A DNA stretch of 64,000 bases, from NCBI GenBank assembly GCA_034387635.1, contig JAOANU010000026.1, positions 211,012-275,011 on the forward strand. The letters are read 5' to 3'. Shown here one piece after another: positions 58,713 through 64,000 of this stretch (positions within the stretch are counted from its first letter, which is position 1; every line of letters starts with the position of its first letter). The notes below the pieces were generated by a model. It had not been told where the DNA came from. It saw only the letters and a program-made list of their open reading frames with translations, and made no database searches. The position numbers and the translations under genes were made by a program. The stretch is from Rhodosporidiobolus odoratus (Eukaryota; Basidiomycota; Microbotryomycetes; Sporidiobolales; Sporidiobolaceae).

Positions 58713-61167
58713 ATGGAAGACCAACACAGCAACACCAGTGCTCAGCAAGGAGTCCCGCCTGACTTTGAACAGCGTGAGTCGGGTCCTTCGATTTCTCCTC
58801 GTCGCCATTGTTTGCTTTTGCTCAACTCACTCTACCCGTAGCGCGACACTTGTGGCACCCGCTGTATCAGCGTATCGACTCGCCCTTCACCGCCTACGAG
58901 CACCCGCACGAAGTCCCGGTGCCGTCGACGGGAGGAGGAGGAGGAACCGTTCAAAACCCCTCAAGCCAAGTCGACTATGCGCCTTTGCTCTATCCGAACG
59001 CGGTAGGGGCGCAGGCAGACCTATTGGCACAACTAGGACTACCTCCGGCCGGTCCGGTGATCAGCCAGCAAGTTCCGCCGGTCGACCAACTGCCCCCTCC
59101 TCCCTCGACTTCGCTTCCAGTCGCCGCTCCCATCCAACAAGCTGCTCCCTCCGCTTCTCCTTCCGCCTCTACTACAGCTGCTACTGCGGTTGCCGCGCCT
59201 TCAGCCGCTTCGACGTCCGCAGCAACTGCCTCCGCGACTCCACCCATTCCCGCCCTCCCTGCTGTTCCTTCACCCGCTCCCTCGACCCGTCCAACCTCCG
59301 GTCCCGGCTCTCGTCAACGCTGGACACCCGAAGAGGACGCCGAGCTGATCAAGCTCGTCAAGCAAGTACCGCCGTTGACCTGGACGGAAATAGGGGAGAA
59401 AATGGGCAGGAAGGGAGGAGGGTGCGGGATGAGGTGGTACAAGGTATTGAGGGCGAGGGTAGAGACGGGTACGGCCTTTCTTCGCTCCTCTCGCGTCTCA
59501 CTCGATGACCAACAAGACGGCTTCCGCGCATCATCCTTCTCTCGTTCGCACGCTGACTTGACCTTGCACCTTCTTCGCTAGAACTGGCTGCGAAAGCCGC
59601 ATCCGCGTCTCCGGCACCCCAAGAGTCAGCAAGCACGACCGGTAAGCCGCTCTCCCTTTCTTCCCTTGGAACAGCTGCTTGACAAGTGCTTTTTACGTAG
59701 GGTCCGCCGCTCCTTTCCCTTCTGTCGTCCAGCCTGTTCCGACTTTTGCGCCGACACCGCTCGACGCTATCGACCCATCTCTTCAGCCTTCGCGGCACAT
59801 GGTTGTCGGCTCTTCTTCCCCTGCTACTGCCGTTGCCGCCATCGCATCGCGGCCTACTCCCACCCAAGGGTCGACTTCAAAATCCCGCGCGAACCAGAAT
59901 CGCCGAGTCGTCAACCCCGTGCGAACCGGCATTCCCATGAACGTCCTCACCACCGCCTTGCCTCCCGTTCTTCCTCCTTCGGCCAATCAAGCCGGCCACC
60001 CTTATCCCCTTCCGCCTCCCGCCCTGCCCGACGCCGGACCATCCACTATTGGTGCTCAACCTGCAGGCGTGCACGCCAACTCGGGACCTCACTATCTGCC
60101 CGATGCGGCGATGGTGGCGAACCCACCGGTGCCTTTCAGCAACAACACCGTCCTTCGTGGGCGTCGTACCAAAGCCATTCCGACCCTCAAAGCTGAGCTC
60201 GAAGCCGCTCGCACCGCACCGCCTCCGCCTCCTCCGGCACCGCCCGCCGAGGGAGAAGAGGAGCAGCCGAGGAAGAAGGTCAAGAAAAGGGGGAATACGG
60301 TTCATGTTTGTCCGGCGGAGAACTGTGGGGCGGCGTTCAAGAGGAGTGAGCACTTGAGGCGGCACTACAAGAGCGTCCATAGGGGGGAGAAGCGTGCGTA
60401 CACCTATCCCTCATTTCTTGCACTTCCTCCCTCTCCGCATCCTGTCGCTCGAGGAGTATGTAAGTGGAATCTTCCGCCGAAACCTTACTTACGCTCTCTT
60501 CCCCTGGTCCCTTCTCAGCTTGGCCTTGTCAGATTGAAGGCTGCGGCAAGAGCTTCTCTCGCAAAGACAATCTGCAGCAACACGTTCGTCCCTTTCCTTC
60601 CTCCTCCCTTACGTTCCTCGCTGACCTCGCGTCCATCTACAGCAAGCCCTCATCCACCTCGTCCGCGCTTCTTACCATTACCCTGACGGAACCGTCACCG
60701 CTGATCCCCCCTCGCCTTCTTCCGCCGCCAATGTCACGACTACCTTTGAAGCCGTCGAGATCAACCGTACGAACACTGATGGGACGAGGCCGAGCAGGGC
60801 GAGGAAGAAGGCGCCAGTCACTGTCGGTACGCCGACAGTGGCTGCGGACCAGACGACCTCTACGGCAGGGCAACAACCGGGAATGAGAAACGAAATCGAC
60901 GGCTTGCTCGAGCTGTCGTCGACTTTCAATGGCGAGGCCGGCTCCGCTCTCCTCGACACCCTCGCCGGCTCGAAGCGCCCTTTAGCCACTGGGGGGGATG
61001 GGGGAGTGGGCGCGGCAGACAAGCGCCCTCGTCTCGACCCCACCTCGACGACGACGGACCAGGCCCCGCAAACAAACGCCGGATTGGACATGCTCGCTGT
61101 CGCCTCTTCGGTCAGTGGTACTCCTGCGACGGTGACCGGGACTGCAGCTGTGGGGGAGGGAAGATGA
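58713..61167 (+). CDS. SANT/Myb plus C2H2 zinc-finger transcription factor
   Basis: Six exons, 58713-58773, 58842-59468, 59582-59641, 59701-60393, 60519-60583 and 60643-61167, give 676 residues. After a conserved-looking start (RHLWHPLYQRIDSPFTAYEH) and a Pro/Ala-rich stretch, a SANT/Myb domain appears at about 181-230: RWTPEEDAELIKLVKQVPPL then TWTEIGEKMGRKGGGCGMRW. Two adjacent C2H2 fingers follow at about 451-503: VCPAENCGAAFKRSEHLRRH and PCQIEGCGKSFSRKDNLQQH, split by an intron and of the Msn2-like GC-box/stress-element type. A second Pro/Ser-rich stretch separates the two DNA-binding parts. The C-terminus holds KRPRLD and an acidic-hydrophobic helix NEIDGLLELSSTF that could be an activation region. 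Target genes are unknown. The gene starts 193 bases after GAL7. Confidence 0.86.
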
Positions 61168-61920
61168 GTTAGGCTTGGCGGTCGGTAAAAAGCTTGTTCT
61201 GCCAGAGGACCCGGTTATTGAAAGGCTTGACGTACTTCTTTACGTGTCTCTTTTCCCCGGCGCGGGGAGTACAGATGCATGGCAGCGACGTGAACGTGGG
61301 CAGGAAGCTACCTGCGCAGGACACGCGCGACCGGGTCTCGCAATTTCGACGATTTCCCTGCTCAGACAATCTTCCAGCTTCTTGAGTCGCTCTCTACAGA
61401 GTCTACTCGCATCAGCACCTTCACTTCCGAGTCTCTTCGACTCCCGCAGCGGCCGACGTTCCGCTTCAACCGCGCCGGTCCGGCGACTCGTTCATCACCG
61501 AACCGAGACTTGGCCAACTTTTTTCTTTTGGGGAGAGCGGGCAACTCGCCGACGGCGGTCTTGGTTGACCGCTGTACTTCCTCGACTTCCTCGACTGCCT
61601 AACTGGCCTTGCTGCGTTGTTTGCTGGTGTATAACGCTGGTACCACGGTCTACAGGTGCGTTCCAAGTCCGCGCCAAGCTAGGACAGGTAGGAGACATGC
61701 GGCAGGATGTTGGGCTGAAGGGTTCAGCAACGGGTTCAGGGCCGCACGGATGATGGGAGACAGCTCGAGCGGTTGGGAACAGTGGTAGCACATGCTACAT
61801 GGGTCCTACTGGCCGCGCGGGCGCGATCGAGGGCGTCAGGAACCCATTCCCAACCTTCTCCTTCCGCTGATAACGCTTTCTTTCCTGCAGGTTTATCCCT
61901 TCTTGCCCGATATTCACGAC
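61168..61920. other. Spacer before the elongase gene
   Basis: 753 bases. A plus-strand frame at about 61175-61753 is open but has no motif and codes for an unusual mixture of residues, so I leave it out. It probably holds the 3' end of the zinc-finger gene and the elongase promoter and leader. Confidence 0.45.
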
Positions 61921-63827
61921 ATGAGCCACGCTTCGACCTCTCCTGCCGCCAGCCCGCGGGCTTCTTCCGGTTTCCTCGCGTTCAAGGACTCGCCAAAACC
62001 ACCTCGACCGGAGGGAATCCCTTTTCCTGCCGCTTATGATCTCTTCATGCAGTGAGTCTCTTCTTCTTCGTCCACTCCTCTCTTCTATACTCGTTCTCGA
62101 CGGTGCTCGCGCACTGGGGTACCCGTCTTCGCTTTCTATCTCTTCGTTCCCCCTCTTTCCTCCCATCATTCTGTTCCGACTGCTTGACCTCGCGACTTGA
62201 TTCCGTCTTCGTTACACGGCTGTGCCGAATGATGCCATCGAGAGCGCTGCGCTGACTCGCCTCTTTCTCTGCAGTCCCGTTACCCCCCTCATCTTCTCCG
62301 TCATCTACTTTGCCACCGCCAAAACCCTCTCACACTACCAGAATGGCCGCAACCGCATCAAAGGTCGAGGGTGGGACGTCGCCGTAGTCGCCCATAACCT
62401 CTTTCTCGCATTATACTCGGCGTGGACGTTTGTGGGCACAGCACCGCAGATCTTTGGCGCTTTTTGGAGGGGTTGGATGGTGCGTTCTCCCCTCCGCTCT
62501 CCCGCACTGCCCGCTTCCATACCTCGGTTTGCGGACCGTGCAAGTGTCGCTTCATTTGGTAGCTGACCTTGTCCTCCATCCGAGCAGGCAAACGGCATCG
62601 CTGGGCTTGCGCACGCTTTCTGCGACTCGCAACTCGTCGTATGGGGCTCGCAGACCTTCCCTCGCTACACCTACATCTTCTATCTCTCCAAGTACTACGA
62701 GTGCGTCGCTTTCTTTCCTTCCCCTTCTCCCTCATTCTATTGCCGAGCTGACCATCCTTTTGCCCATGTTCTTTCCGCAGGATCATGGATACCGCCATCC
62801 TCCTTCTCAAGGGTAAGAAGGTCGGTATGCTGCAAAGCTACCACCACGCTGGAGCAGTATGGACGATGTTTGCTGGCTACCGTGCACAGGCTATGCCGTG
62901 AGTCCTCCGTTTCTACTTCTCCTTGTTTGTCGACTTGGCAGATCCGCTCACCGCTAACTACTTTTGCCCACTATGCTGTATGCTGCAGTATTTGGCTCTT
63001 CTGTGTCTTCAACAGCTTTGTCCACTCGATCATGTAAGTCTTTGCTCCAGTGTTTGCTTTTCCTCGCTTCTTTTTCGTCTCTTTCTTTCGCTTAGTTCCT
63101 CGCTTCTTCCCTTATGTGGTCTCACACTGACATCTCCGCTTGTGCAATACAGGTACTGCTACTACGCTGTGACGACTATGAAGCTGCCCTTCCCGCAGTT
63201 CCTGAAGCGCAACATTACTCGAAGTGAGCTGCTTCCCTTTCCTTTCCTTGTGCCGTCACAAGGCTGATCCGCCTTTCTCTCAATCTCCTTTATCCAGTGC
63301 AAATCACCCAGTTCCTCGTTGGCTTTTCCCTCGCTGCCTCGTATCTTTTCATCACCCTCCCAAACCTTCCGAATCTCCCCAAACTCGAGCTTCCCGCTTC
63401 CTTCCCTTCTTCCGCCGGGCTCTCCGAAGCCGCCGCCGCTCACTTTGCCTCAGCTTCCGACGTCGCCGCCGCTCACTTTGCCACCGCTTCCGGTGCGGCC
63501 GCCGAGCAATGGTCGCACGCCGCCACTACGCTCGAAGCGGGGATGCAGACCCTCAAGGCGGAAGGGCCGCAATGCCTTGTCAACGCAGCACAGCGGTCGG
63601 CAGTGTACCTCAACCTCGCCTATTTGATACCTCTCACGTGAGTCTTCTTTCCTCGCTGTCCCTTCCCTCCGCTGCCCATCCCAGATGCTGTTCCTTCCTG
63701 TTTCTCTTGGGCTCACACTGACACCTTTCTCTTTTACAGCTACCTCTTTGCGGCTTTCTTTGTGAAGAGCTACCGCAAAAAGCCCTCGCAAGCTAGTGTC
63801 ACCCCGGAGACCAGGAAGACCAGGTGA
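61921..63827 (+). CDS. ELO-family fatty acid elongase
   Basis: Eight exons, 61921-62051, 62275-62479, 62588-62700, 62781-62897, 62989-63033, 63153-63223, 63298-63637 and 63740-63827, give 369 residues. ELO hallmarks are present: KYYEIMDTAILLLKGKK, then the histidine box as LQSYHHAGAVW (about 165-175), FNSFVHSIMYCYYAV and MQITQFLVGFSLAASYLF. Several membrane helices are visible (PLIFSVIYFATAK, WDVAVVAHNLFLALYSAW, LNLAYLIPLTYLFAAFFV). The C-terminus ends SYRKKPSQASVTPETRKTR, with a dilysine-like ER signal. The first His of the usual HxxHH box is Gln here. An Ala-rich amphipathic insert (SEAAAAHFASASDVAAAHFA) lies in the last loop. ELO proteins condense malonyl-CoA with acyl-CoA in the ER. Chain-length preference cannot be told. 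Confidence 0.92.
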
Positions 63828-64000
63828 AGAAAGTTGCCAGGCCAAATCCCCCCTTCCTTCCCTGTCAGCCCCCTGTATATTTACCTCGGAATCCCAAGCC
63901 TCTCTGTCCTCGTGCTCATTGCAGATGGAGCTATTTTCCCAATCTCGAGGTCTCTTTAACAGTAGTGGTGCCTTTTTTTTGTATCTTGGTCGGATTTTCA

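Noticed and set aside
61175..61753. 192-codon frame before the elongase gene
   Set aside because: No motif, atypical composition, and no splice junctions leading to either neighbour.

Overview
The window is GC-rich nuclear DNA of a basidiomycete, most likely a red yeast of the Microbotryomycetes (Rhodotorula, Rhodosporidium or Sporobolomyces-like). This rests on the many short GT-AG introns (mostly 50-120 nt), tiny exons, long Ser/Pro/Ala-rich proteins, and housekeeping genes of fungal type. No rRNA, tRNA, CRISPR or bacterial-type operon was seen. The genus is an inference; no database search was possible.

Layout. 1-718: left-truncated multi-pass membrane protein gene (-). 2332-3767: PHO88/SND3 (+). 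4119-6830: FHA plus Myb/SANT protein (+). 7254-10951: a locus with Myb/SANT-like segments whose frame is broken several times (+, probable pseudogene). 11082-15526: PLC-like phosphodiesterase (-). 15983-21436: SMP plus C2 lipid-transfer/tether protein (-). 21832-23301: alpha/beta hydrolase (+). 23452-24813: IRC22/TRAP-alpha-like ER protein (+). 25216-26614: LSB1/PIN3-like SH3 protein (+). 27283-34675: very large NUP159/NUP214 nucleoporin (+). 35949-39093: YVC1 TRP channel (-). 39445-42303: TRM1 tRNA methyltransferase (-). 42673-44909: AIF/FSP1-like oxidoreductase (-). 45410-46127: bZIP factor (-). 46563-48463: DHH phosphoesterase (+). 48464-51750: gene-poor stretch holding a partial duplicate of the citrate synthase 3' end. 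51751-54793: citrate synthase (-). 55987-58519: galactose-1-phosphate uridylyltransferase (+). 58713-61167: SANT plus C2H2 transcription factor (+). 61921-63827: ELO-type fatty acid elongase (+).

The genes do not form one pathway. Themes recur: ER and membrane-contact functions (PHO88/SND3, IRC22, SMP-C2 protein, elongase), lipid metabolism (PLC-like enzyme, hydrolase, elongase), and central carbon metabolism, with CIT1 and GAL7 divergent from a shared 1.2 kb region. For PHO88, the FHA protein, the hydrolase, IRC22, the SH3 protein, NUP159, the bZIP factor, the DHH protein, the SANT-C2H2 factor and the elongase, exon boundaries were worked out by hand and the exon lengths sum to whole codons. 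The other genes are given as outer limits with selected exons.

The points most worth a second look are: the near-identical duplication of the last two citrate synthase exons 2.17 kb downstream; a 10-nt micro-exon in citrate synthase; a DHH nuclease-like protein with an apparent mitochondrial presequence, an internal nuclear-type start and a PCNA-binding-like C-terminal motif; broken reading frames in the Myb locus and in GAL7; and a GC-AG intron in YVC1.
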